The position numbers were made by a program, and so were the translations under genes. The notes beneath the pieces are model-generated. The model searched no databases, had not been told where the DNA came from, and was given only the letters and a program-made list of their open reading frames with translations. A stretch of 36,534 bases of DNA from Candidatus Marinamargulisbacteria bacterium SCGC AG-410-N11 (lineage in GTDB: Bacteria; Margulisbacteria; Marinamargulisbacteria; GCA-2716485; AG-410-N11). The DNA lies in contig QFBS01000014.1 of the NCBI GenBank assembly GCA_003265895.1, positions 1-36,534 of the forward strand. Reading direction: 5' to 3'. Below are positions 26,678-33,636 of this stretch, piece after piece (within the stretch, counting starts at the first letter, position 1; the number at the start of each line of letters is the position of its first letter).

Positions 26678-26941
26678 TTAATGAGCTAAAGGGTAATTTG
26701 ATTTAGCGGTTTCCCATTTTGCGGGAGTAAATGTTTTTAATGCTAACGCATGAACCCGTTCTTTGAATTCCTCTTTAAGCGAATTCATTACTAATTGATG
26801 TTGTTTAACAAGTGATAACCCTGTAAACGAATCACTGATAACTAAAGCTTCAAAGTGAACCCCATCATTTTGAGGATCCAAAACAAAAACAGTAGCATCT
26901 GGAATTGCGTTTAAAATTATAGATTTAATTGTAGTAACCAT
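26678..26941 (-). CDS. ibaG: BolA-family protein IbaG (YrbA type)
   Basis: An 87-aa BolA-family protein. HFEALVISDSFTGLSLVKQH, the conserved histidine region, and VHALALKTFTPAKWE at the C-terminus match the IbaG/YrbA branch rather than classical BolA, which is longer. IbaG forms heterodimers with CGFS glutaredoxins around a [2Fe-2S] cluster; grxD is the next gene. The start ATG at 26941 lies four bases after the stop of the small glutaredoxin gene, consistent with one transcript. Confidence 0.93.
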   Translation of the reverse strand: MVTTIKSIILNAIPDATVFVLDPQNDGVHFEALVISDSFTGLSLVKQHQLVMNSLKEEFKERVHALALKTFTPAKWETAKSNYPLAH

Positions 26942-26945
26942 CTGA

Positions 26946-27182
26946 TTATTTTAAGTTGTTTTGTTTAAACCAGTCAATAATATCATCAGATTCATATAAC
27001 GCGGAACCATTAATATCTAAACAAGGAACTTGCGTCTTTCCGCCAAGGCTTAGTAAATCTGAACGAGCTTGACCGTCTATTCCTGTATTTCGTTTCGGAA
27101 CGTCGATACTATGTTGATCAAGAAAGTTAAGAACTTTATGGCAAAAAAAACAAGTATCAGAATAATATAACGTTAAATTCAT
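26946..27182 (-). CDS. Small glutaredoxin-like protein (CFFC)
   Basis: A 78-aa thioredoxin-fold protein beginning MNLTLYYSDTCFFCHKVLNFL, with a dithiol CFFC active site followed by TQVPCLDI (cis-proline) and ALYESDDIIDWF, the glutathione-binding Ser-Asp of glutaredoxins and GST N-terminal domains. I start at the ATG at 27182; an in-frame TTG at 27188 is unlikely. There is no clear ribosome site. It is first in the run glutaredoxin-ibaG-grxD-unknown-mutY, a set that depends on glutathione made by GshA/GshB encoded nearby. Confidence 0.9.
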   Translation of the reverse strand: MNLTLYYSDTCFFCHKVLNFLDQHSIDVPKRNTGIDGQARSDLLSLGGKTQVPCLDINGSALYESDDIIDWFKQNNLK

Positions 27183-27188
27183 AAACAA

Positions 27189-27217
27189 ATTATAGCACCT
27201 TAAACTTGGGGTGCCTA
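27189..27217 (-). promoter_or_regulatory. Predicted promoter of the glutaredoxin operon, leaderless type
   Basis: On the minus strand TAGGCA (27217-27212), a 17-base spacer and TATAAT (27194-27189) end six bases before the ATG at 27182. The spacer holds a short inverted repeat (GGCACC ... GGTGC), a possible operator. Confidence 0.5.
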
Positions 27218-27282
27218 TACCTCAAAATAATTTTAGGTCTTGAATTATCTATGATTTTTAGATAAACGTATTAGAGATTATT

Positions 27283-28176
27283 ATGAAAAATTTAAGAAAT
27301 TATAAATTAATATCAATAGATTCTCGTCTAAATCTTAATTCAGAAAATATAATAAATGGGCGTGTAGATAAAATGGCATACCAAAGAAGCCCATCTATGA
27401 ATTATTCTTGGAATTATAGAAATAATACAGACGAATTTATTAGATTGGCAGATCACGCACTAAATTATATTAAAAGTAGTACTAATGACTCTAACGAGTT
27501 ACAATTTACCTTATCCACGTTATCGTATGCCTGCAACCATTTAATCAAATCTAAATTGCATCCAATTACTTACGTAAAATATATTATTTCTTTAGGACAG
27601 GGGTATTCTAATATAAATAACTGGGATTGTGCCGCTTTTAATTTTGAAAAGGCATACAGCTTATTAAGCGAGATGCCTTATTATGTTTCAGAACATAAAG
27701 ATATAAATCAAAGATTGTTTTTTGTATGCAGAAAATCAGGAGATATCAATCGTATAATTAGAACTACGTTGAATCATATTCATAAGTTATATCAACATGT
27801 AAACGTAAAGAAGAGAGGTTGTTTATTTATGTATGATTATTCAATCGAATTATACTTATATGAGATATTAGATTATCAAAGTAAATTAGCCTGGCTATAT
27901 AGCCTAAAAAATGATAAATATAATGAATTAAATGCATTGCTTAATAATCGTAATCTTTTAGAAAAAAATAAAATGAGTTCTAATTTAAAAGCTATTTGTT
28001 ATCGACATCTTGGGTTTTATTTTAGTCGGATAAATAAAATAGAATCGGCTAACTTTTATTTTGAAAAGTCGATAAATTTACTCAAACATTCCTCAGATGA
28101 AAAGAGCCGAACGGAAGAGTTAATGGTTGCAAATAGTTTGTTAAGTTTAAATACTAAAAAAATAGGTATTATATAA
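27283..28176 (+). CDS. TPR-like repeat protein
   Basis: A 297-aa protein rich in Tyr, Asn, Leu and Lys. Two segments look like tetratricopeptide repeats: LGQGYSNINNWDCAAFNFEKAYSLL (about 104-128) and a C-terminal CYRHLGFYFSRINKIESANFYFEKS, each with the small residue/aromatic pattern of a TPR helix pair; intervening helices are probably degenerate repeats. No signal peptide is visible. Only a weak GAG precedes the ATG at 27283. TPR proteins are protein-binding scaffolds and also common among bacterial effectors; nothing shows which role applies. It is divergent from the glutaredoxin operon. Confidence 0.65.
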   Translation: MKNLRNYKLISIDSRLNLNSENIINGRVDKMAYQRSPSMNYSWNYRNNTDEFIRLADHALNYIKSSTNDSNELQFTLSTLSYACNHLIKSKLHPITYVKYIISLGQGYSNINNWDCAAFNFEKAYSLLSEMPYYVSEHKDINQRLFFVCRKSGDINRIIRTTLNHIHKLYQHVNVKKRGCLFMYDYSIELYLYEILDYQSKLAWLYSLKNDKYNELNALLNNRNLLEKNKMSSNLKAICYRHLGFYFSRINKIESANFYFEKSINLLKHSSDEKSRTEELMVANSLLSLNTKKIGII

Positions 28177-28180
28177 TTAT

Positions 28181-28198
28181 TTGTATAATATAATACAA
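28181..28198 (+). promoter_or_regulatory. AT-rich inverted repeat before the duplicated-motif gene
   Basis: TTGTAT-AATATA-ATACAA is a palindrome containing TATAAT-like sequence (28184-28189), 25 bases before the next ATG. A second inverted repeat GTATTATAT/ATATAATAC (28166-28174 with 28188-28196) overlaps it and the TPR stop codon. It could be a promoter with an overlapping operator. AT-rich palindromes arise easily by chance here. Confidence 0.3.
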
Positions 28199-28222
28199 GC
28201 GTAACAAATATTGGAGGTCTAT

Positions 28223-29023
28223 ATGCAAATAAGAAAACAACAAGGCAATGATTTACATATTAACAAGCATGGTCGTTTACCAGATGCAAATCCAAAATCG
28301 TTAAGTGCAGAAGATAGAGAGATAGCTGAAAAGTTAAGAGATCACGGATTAGAGTATAATTCGGACACAACAGATTTTTCAGATACCAGTTCGATTATGT
28401 CTGGATCTGAAACAGAAAGTTCTATCTCAGATTCAGCTCGCATTAACATTCAACAGATATCATCATCAACTGTAGCAGGAGCTAAAGCAGAACAAAAAGA
28501 AATTGTAATTAACCCCAAGAATAAGCAGCACTATGTAGCACTTCATCAACACTTAACTAATCAATCAGGTCCCCAAAAAGGAATGTACAAGCAGACTATA
28601 TCTCAAGGCTTAAAGAACGTACTAACAGATTTTTATAATGACATGAGTAAACCTAATTTCTTAAGTAAGCAAAATTATATGAAGTTATATAACGAATTGG
28701 TTCACCAGACAGGCCCTGAAAAGGGCAGCTATAATGAACAGGCAACCCCAGCCTTAATAACATTATTAAACAATTTTTATAACGATATGAATTTAATAGA
28801 GTTAGATAACATAGAAGAAAGTTTATCAAAGCTCGAAAATCAAAAGTCTGAAATTATTGAAAGTAATATGACCGATTTGTTAAAGGCCGATGACGAAAAA
28901 AGTGAACGTTCTGTTAGCCAAAAAATAGCTGATATAACAGCTAGGATAGATCAAACAGAGTTAAAAAGAGATCAGTTGTTAAAGGCTATTCCAATGGAAA
29001 TACTCATGGATAGGTTAGGGTAA
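28223..29023 (+). CDS. Hypothetical protein with duplicated ~42-aa motif, effector candidate
   Basis: A 266-aa protein starting at the ATG at 28223, five bases after GGAGG; the TTG at 28211 would overlap that site. No family is recognised. After a Ser/Asp/Glu-rich acidic stretch (about 45-75) it carries two copies of one motif, at ~100-142 and ~148-189: NKQHYVALHQHLTNQSGPQKG...FYNDM and SKQNYMKLYNELVHQTGPEKG...FYNDM. The last ~75 residues are charged and helical, likely a coiled coil. No signal peptide is present. It lies just before the RhoGAP-like gene, which has its own promoter-like motif. Confidence 0.68.
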   Translation: MQIRKQQGNDLHINKHGRLPDANPKSLSAEDREIAEKLRDHGLEYNSDTTDFSDTSSIMSGSETESSISDSARINIQQISSSTVAGAKAEQKEIVINPKNKQHYVALHQHLTNQSGPQKGMYKQTISQGLKNVLTDFYNDMSKPNFLSKQNYMKLYNELVHQTGPEKGSYNEQATPALITLLNNFYNDMNLIELDNIEESLSKLENQKSEIIESNMTDLLKADDEKSERSVSQKIADITARIDQTELKRDQLLKAIPMEILMDRLG

Positions 29024-29056
29024 ATAAAAAAGTAAGAAACTTTTAAAGCATAAATT

Positions 29057-29070
29057 TCGATAATATAGTG
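29057..29070 (+). promoter_or_regulatory. CGATAATATAGT motif upstream of the RhoGAP-like gene
   Basis: TCGATAATATAGTG lies 29-42 bases before the ATG of the RhoGAP-like gene. It shares CGATAATATAGT with the site at 187-199. GATAAT (29059-29064) may act as a -10; the -35 region (gaaact) is weak. Confidence 0.4.
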
Positions 29071-29098
29071 ATTTTATCAACTATTAAGGAGAATTAAT

Positions 29099-29809
29099 AT
29101 GAGTTTCTTAAAAAATATTTGTTGTTCATGTATGAGTAGACCACAAGTTAGATCATCTTCTGAGCAAGCATCAAAACCCGTTACAATAAGCGTACGATCT
29201 AAATCTCTGCAGCAAGTTAAATCGCTAATTGATTTAATGCAGAGTATTGGGGAAAGTAAAGATATTGCTACAGAGGGAGTATTTAGGGAGTCAGGCCCGA
29301 ATACAGAGCATAGAAGTAGTGTTAGTCATTATAGACGCAATTCAAATAGTAGTGGATTTGAGCATAAATTTGAAAGCGACAATATTTTGGTAAGGGCATC
29401 GGCATTAAAAGAACTGTCAAAGCCGATATTTACTAGTGATCAAGTTAATAAACTGGCACAGTTAGATCTAAACAAAGATAAGTTTTTAGGTGAAATATTA
29501 AAAAATAAAAAAACGATTTTATATAATGCGATTACCTTAGCAATTAAAGTTGAATTTCAAAAAGATCACAATAATATGTCCTTTAATGCCTTAGTAAGAG
29601 GCTGGCTAGGAACTGAAGATGCAATTATAGGGACTGTGGAAGACTTGCAAAAGCTTAGCGCTGAACAATTATTGGAAGCAGTAGGGAAACGAGAAAGAGT
29701 TTTTAAAAATCTTATAGATTTATTAGAACATGCAAAGAAAAGTAGTCAGTTTTCAAAATTTGAAACTATAGGAGACGTTCAATCAATTGATATTGCATTG
29801 TTAGACTAG
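29099..29809 (+). CDS. RhoGAP-like protein, effector candidate
   Basis: A 236-aa protein with good ribosome site (AAGGAG, 7-base spacer). Three blocks of the eukaryotic RhoGAP domain appear in order. Block 1: EGVFRESG (59-66), matching the arginine-finger loop EG(I/L)FRxSG, with R63 as finger. Block 2: ASALKELSKPIFTSD (100-114), like the ALKxFLRELPEPL helix, with K104 in place of the conserved lysine. Block 3: NNMSFNALV (158-166), like NKMTxxNLA, with an asparagine in the conserved place. A helix (38-50) precedes block 1 as in the family. RhoGAPs switch off Rho GTPases controlling host actin. Block 2 is short and the GP-x-L end of block 3 is missing, so activity is uncertain. The N-terminus MSFLKNICCSC is cysteine-rich like that of the OTU protein and might be palmitoylated. 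Confidence 0.6.
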   Translation: MSFLKNICCSCMSRPQVRSSSEQASKPVTISVRSKSLQQVKSLIDLMQSIGESKDIATEGVFRESGPNTEHRSSVSHYRRNSNSSGFEHKFESDNILVRASALKELSKPIFTSDQVNKLAQLDLNKDKFLGEILKNKKTILYNAITLAIKVEFQKDHNNMSFNALVRGWLGTEDAIIGTVEDLQKLSAEQLLEAVGKRERVFKNLIDLLEHAKKSSQFSKFETIGDVQSIDIALLD

Positions 29810-29921
29810 AATAGTTAAATTAAAATTAAAGAAAAATTATTAATGATTTGAAATTTAAAAAACTTGAATAAAAAATCAAATCAATTTAGAATTCGATTAT
29901 TAAAATAAAGTGATTTAAAAA

Positions 29922-31202
29922 ATGATTAATAATAACTTAAATGAAACATTAACCAAAAATAGGATATTAATTGATAATTGGCTATCATCTATTGAAGACA
30001 AGAAAACACTACCGTTATATACATCTGTAGATATTCGTGACGCAGGGTTTAAGTCGGCCATTGTTGATACAAACTTATTTCCAGCCGGATTTAATAACCT
30101 TTGTAAAATGGGGCTAGAAGAGGCCAAGGTGACGTTTAAAGAGGCCATTGTTAATCGTAACCCTAATTGTAAAAGTATTTTAATCGTCACCGAAAATCAT
30201 ACTCGTAATACTTGGTATTTAGAGAATGTATATGTATTAAAGACTTTAATAGAAGATGCAGGTTTTAAAGCGACACTATGTACAAATATATCGACTGATG
30301 CTGATACGATTAATTTATCAACAGCATCTGGAAAAAACATCACCTTAGTAAATTTGAAATCAATATTGAATAATAAATCAGCAGGTTTTGATTTAATTAT
30401 TTTAAATAATGATTTAGCAGATGGCGTTCCTTATGAATTAACGCAATTTGATATTCCTATTTATCCGTCCATTAGCGCAGGCTGGCATTCACGTTTAAAA
30501 TCTCATCATTTTAGTGAAATGAATCAATTAATCCAAAAATTTGCTAATTTAATTAATTGTGATCCCTGGATCTTTTCTTGTTTATATGAACATGTCGATA
30601 ATTGCTCGATAAATCAAGAAGAGGGTAGAGAGCGACTATATCAAGCAGCAACAAAACTATTTGCTCGAATTCAATCAAAATATAATGAATACAATATTTC
30701 TGAAAAGCCGTTTATTTTTATTAAAGCCAATTCAGGAACATATGGAATGGGCGTAACGTCAATCGAATCTGCAGATGAAATATTACAATTTAATCGAAAA
30801 AATAGAAATAAATTGTATAAAGGGAAAAGCGCATTACCTATTTCTAGTTTTATATTGCAAGAAGGGGTTCCGACGATTTCTAACGTAGACAATAATGTCA
30901 GTGAAGTTTGTATTTATAAAGTAGTGAATCAATTTGTCGGAGGTTTTTATAGAGTTAATAACCAAAAGACATCTCGAGAAAATTTAAATTCTAGAGGGAT
31001 GACATTTACCAAAATGTGTGCCGCTCCTAATATGAATTGTGTTTTACAAGAAAATACGCATGATGAATGCGGGGTAAAGCCGGACCAGAATTTGAGTTTA
31101 TACCGAATTTTAGCTCGGATAGCGGGTGTTGCGTCTCAAAAGGAGATTGTTCAGCTAGAGGCTAAGATAGACCCCTCTGAAGTTGTTAGGGTGAGGAGAT
31201 AA
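29922..31202 (+). CDS. gshA: Glutamate-cysteine ligase, Acidithiobacillus-type GshA
   Basis: A 426-aa enzyme for the first, rate-limiting step of glutathione synthesis. It belongs to the rarer ferrooxidans-type GshA family, not the E. coli type: LYTSVDIRDAGFK, VDTNLFPAGFNNL, and later FIFIKANSGTYGMGV and SNVDNNVSEVCIYKVV. These later segments resemble ATP-grasp nucleotide-binding loops. It is followed by gshB with one base between stop and start, so the pair is an operon. The ATG at 29922 has no clear ribosome site. The 112-base gap upstream is AT-rich. Confidence 0.92.
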   Translation: MINNNLNETLTKNRILIDNWLSSIEDKKTLPLYTSVDIRDAGFKSAIVDTNLFPAGFNNLCKMGLEEAKVTFKEAIVNRNPNCKSILIVTENHTRNTWYLENVYVLKTLIEDAGFKATLCTNISTDADTINLSTASGKNITLVNLKSILNNKSAGFDLIILNNDLADGVPYELTQFDIPIYPSISAGWHSRLKSHHFSEMNQLIQKFANLINCDPWIFSCLYEHVDNCSINQEEGRERLYQAATKLFARIQSKYNEYNISEKPFIFIKANSGTYGMGVTSIESADEILQFNRKNRNKLYKGKSALPISSFILQEGVPTISNVDNNVSEVCIYKVVNQFVGGFYRVNNQKTSRENLNSRGMTFTKMCAAPNMNCVLQENTHDECGVKPDQNLSLYRILARIAGVASQKEIVQLEAKIDPSEVVRVRR

Positions 31203-31203
31203 A

Positions 31204-32157
31204 ATGAAGATATGTTTTTTAATGGACCCATTAGAGTCTATTAACCCAGAAAAAGATACGACTTATGCATTAATGTTAAGTGCCCATCAAAAAGGCCATG
31301 AGATATATTTTGTGGCACGGCAATCGATATCTATTTTGAACGGGGAAGTTATTTTATCTGCAATAAAAGTAATTCCGTGTAATATTAGCGATAAGTTATT
31401 TGAACAAGAACAACAGTTAACATTAACTCAACATGATATTGATATCGTTTTTATCAGAACGGATCCACCATTTAATGAAGCTTATTTAATGGATACGTGG
31501 TTATTAGACAGGTTAAAAGGTGTTTATGTTATTAATCAGCCATCTGGATTAAGAACCGTAAACGAAAAAGTGTGGGCGACTCAATTTACAGACTGTGTAC
31601 CAAAAACATTAGTAAGTGCTAGTAAAGATCAGATAGATCAATTTATTGATCAAATGAGAACCGTTATCGTAAAGCCCGTGAATATGTTTGGTGGTGCCGG
31701 AATATTTAAACTTAATAAGACTGATACAAATCGCCAAGTAATAATAGAAACGTCGACACATTACCATACAAAAGAAATTATTGTTCAAGACTATATTCAC
31801 GATTCAACAGTTGGGGATAAGCGAATATTGTTATTAGGCGGTGAACCGATCGGTGCTATTTTAAGAGTGCATTCGGAAAGTGATCACCGAAATAATTTGT
31901 TTGCAGGCGGAACAACCAAATCAACAACAATTACAGACAATGATCAACGCATTATTAATCAGTTAAAGCCTCACTTAATAGAATTAGGGTTGGATTTTGT
32001 TGGGATTGATATTATGGGAGATTATTTAATTGAGGTAAATGTAACATCACCAACGTGTTTACAAGAAATGGATCGTTCCGACGGCGTTGATCGTGCAGCA
32101 TTGGTAATCGACTTTGCGATTAAAAAAGCACTGCAGGATAGAGTATTATCAAGTTAA
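31204..32157 (+). CDS. gshB: Glutathione synthetase
   Basis: A 317-aa ATP-grasp ligase joining gamma-glutamylcysteine and glycine. Typical segments are MKICFLMDPLESINPEKDTT, FIRTDPPFNEAYLMDTWLLD, VINQPSGLRTVNEKVWATQF, VKPVNMFGGAGIFKL (ATP loop), GDKRILLLGGEPIGAILR and a closing DFVGIDIMGDYLIEVNVTSP (metal/ATP ligands). Its ribosome site GAGGAG lies within the end of gshA, one base upstream. Length matches the family (about 315 aa). Confidence 0.98.
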   Translation: MKICFLMDPLESINPEKDTTYALMLSAHQKGHEIYFVARQSISILNGEVILSAIKVIPCNISDKLFEQEQQLTLTQHDIDIVFIRTDPPFNEAYLMDTWLLDRLKGVYVINQPSGLRTVNEKVWATQFTDCVPKTLVSASKDQIDQFIDQMRTVIVKPVNMFGGAGIFKLNKTDTNRQVIIETSTHYHTKEIIVQDYIHDSTVGDKRILLLGGEPIGAILRVHSESDHRNNLFAGGTTKSTTITDNDQRIINQLKPHLIELGLDFVGIDIMGDYLIEVNVTSPTCLQEMDRSDGVDRAALVIDFAIKKALQDRVLSS

Positions 32158-32182
32158 ACTCACGATTGAAATTAATCGACTA

Positions 32183-32212
32183 TTGGGAGAACTGTCGACA
32201 GACTGGTATAAT
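32183..32212 (+). promoter_or_regulatory. Predicted promoter of the hydrolase gene, leaderless type
   Basis: TTGGGA (32183-32188), an 18-base spacer and an extended -10 TGGTATAAT (32204-32212) end seven bases before the ATG at 32220. No Shine-Dalgarno separates them. The alternative ATG at 32211 overlaps the -10 itself and so would not be on such a transcript. Confidence 0.5.
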
Positions 32213-32219
32213 GTCAAAA

Positions 32220-32981
32220 ATGATCAAGAAAAAAATAATCGTCTTAGTGATGATAATATTATCAGGGTCTTTAACAATTTTAGGCTCAGAGTTTCAAAAA
32301 GAAGATGTTGTCTATTCCTATAACGGCAACTTTAAAGCTTATATTAGTTTTCCTAAAACACCGGGCCCGCACCCAATGATTGTTTATAATTATGATCAGT
32401 TTATTGATTGGGTGGGTATTGAAACGGCTCAAAAAAAGGGCTATTCATTAGAAGCCTTCATGAAGGAATTTAATTATTGGGGGTATGCTTGTATGGTACC
32501 AGTCGAACGTTATCGAAAGCTTCATTCAATTAAAGGTGCTATTCATTATGTTTTAAACGATAAGAGAGTAAATCGGAAAGAGGTAACTGTAATCGGTACG
32601 TCAGAGGGGGCTATGTTGTCATTGTTAGCAACAAAAGACTTTCCACAAATAAAGTCATTAGTATTAATTGCAATCGAAACAATTAATCATACGGGGGCAT
32701 TATCTGTTCCTAATTTTTTAAGAAGTATTGACAAGGTTAATATGCCTATGATTATAATGGCTGCTAAAGCGGGGAAAAAATGGCGAGTAAAGTATGAAGG
32801 TTTAGTTGTAAAAATATTAAATCAGTATAAGAAAAAATTCATTTATAAACCATATCCTTATGACCGGCGTTGGTTTTGGAATCCTAAAAATGACTTTATG
32901 CGAGATTTACATTTTTATTTAACAAAAGAGCCTTTTCCTTTACCCAGAAAGCAAGATAATGAGAGTAAGAACCCATACTAA
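32220..32981 (+). CDS. Exported alpha/beta hydrolase (dienelactone-hydrolase-like)
   Basis: A 253-aa protein that begins MIKKKIIVLVMIILSGSLTI, a Sec signal peptide (or N-terminal anchor), with possible cleavage near LGS-EF. The hydrolase core has PHPMIVYNYDQF, the nucleophile elbow GTSEG, and a late D-x-x-H (DLHFYL) in position for the catalytic His. This fits the dienelactone hydrolase branch of alpha/beta hydrolases; the substrate is unknown. I choose the ATG at 32220 rather than the ATG at 32211 or the TTG at 32166 because of the signal peptide and promoter position. Its end overlaps trmB by 23 bases. Confidence 0.78.
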   Translation: MIKKKIIVLVMIILSGSLTILGSEFQKEDVVYSYNGNFKAYISFPKTPGPHPMIVYNYDQFIDWVGIETAQKKGYSLEAFMKEFNYWGYACMVPVERYRKLHSIKGAIHYVLNDKRVNRKEVTVIGTSEGAMLSLLATKDFPQIKSLVLIAIETINHTGALSVPNFLRSIDKVNMPMIIMAAKAGKKWRVKYEGLVVKILNQYKKKFIYKPYPYDRRWFWNPKNDFMRDLHFYLTKEPFPLPRKQDNESKNPY

Positions 32982-33573
32982 TCCGTTTCAATACCGTTAT
33001 GAAGTCGAGCCTTTAGAGTTAGCCGATATTACCAGCCATTATCAAGATTTAGATCTTGAAATTGGGTTTGGTCGAGGTGCATTTTTAAGGAATTGGGCTA
33101 TAAATCAACCTAATCGCTTTATTATTGGTGCCGAAATTAGAAAGCAAATGGTAGATATATTGCAAGATAGAGTCAATAAACAAGAACTAAAAAATACATT
33201 ATTATTTCATGGAAGTGGAGAACAGCTACTAGAGTTTGGATTGCCAGAAAAGTCGATTGCTAGAATATATGTTTTTCATCCAGATCCATGGTTTAAAAAA
33301 CGGCATCATAAACGACGGGTAATAAACAGTGACTCATTAAAAAAAATGACCAAAGTTTTAAAACCAAAAGGGCGCTTATATATTTCGACAGATGTCCAAG
33401 AATTATGGGAGGCCATGAGAGAGACAATTTGTAATAGTAATTTGTTTCAAGAAATAGACGATAATGATTTTTGGGAAACACAATATACTACTCATTGGGA
33501 AGCTTTTAGTGAACGAGATTCAAGGCCTCAAATGATGTCTACTTTTGAAAAAAGTAATCCTAAACTTTACTGA
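32959..33573 (+). CDS. trmB: tRNA (guanine-N7-)-methyltransferase TrmB
   Basis: A 204-aa SAM-dependent enzyme that makes m7G46 in tRNA. The SAM loop EIGFGRGAFL, the GAEIR motif, and HPDPWFKKRHHKRRVI, the TrmB signature, are all present. It starts inside the hydrolase gene with a 23-base overlap, so the two are likely co-transcribed and coupled; only a weak AAG precedes the ATG. The N-terminus MRVRTHTNPFQYR is slightly short relative to the E. coli protein. Confidence 0.97.
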   Translation: MRVRTHTNPFQYRYEVEPLELADITSHYQDLDLEIGFGRGAFLRNWAINQPNRFIIGAEIRKQMVDILQDRVNKQELKNTLLFHGSGEQLLEFGLPEKSIARIYVFHPDPWFKKRHHKRRVINSDSLKKMTKVLKPKGRLYISTDVQELWEAMRETICNSNLFQEIDDNDFWETQYTTHWEAFSERDSRPQMMSTFEKSNPKLY

Positions 33574-33591
33574 AATTGTTTTTGATAATTT

Positions 33592-33607
33592 TCGATAATA
33601 CTTTAGT
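33592..33607 (+). promoter_or_regulatory. CGATAAT motif upstream of the ankyrin-like gene
   Basis: TCGATAATACTTTAGT lies 30-45 bases before the ATG of the ankyrin-like gene. It shares TCGATAATA and a following TAGT with the sites at 13064-13079 and 29057-29070. The -35 region is weak. Confidence 0.4.
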
Positions 33608-33636
33608 AGGTATTAATTTAGGAGGAAGTTGGAACG

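Noticed and set aside
29030..29047. A/T-only hairpin AAAAGT/ACTTTT after the duplicated-motif gene
   Set aside because: The stem has a single G-C pair region and is expected often by chance in this composition.
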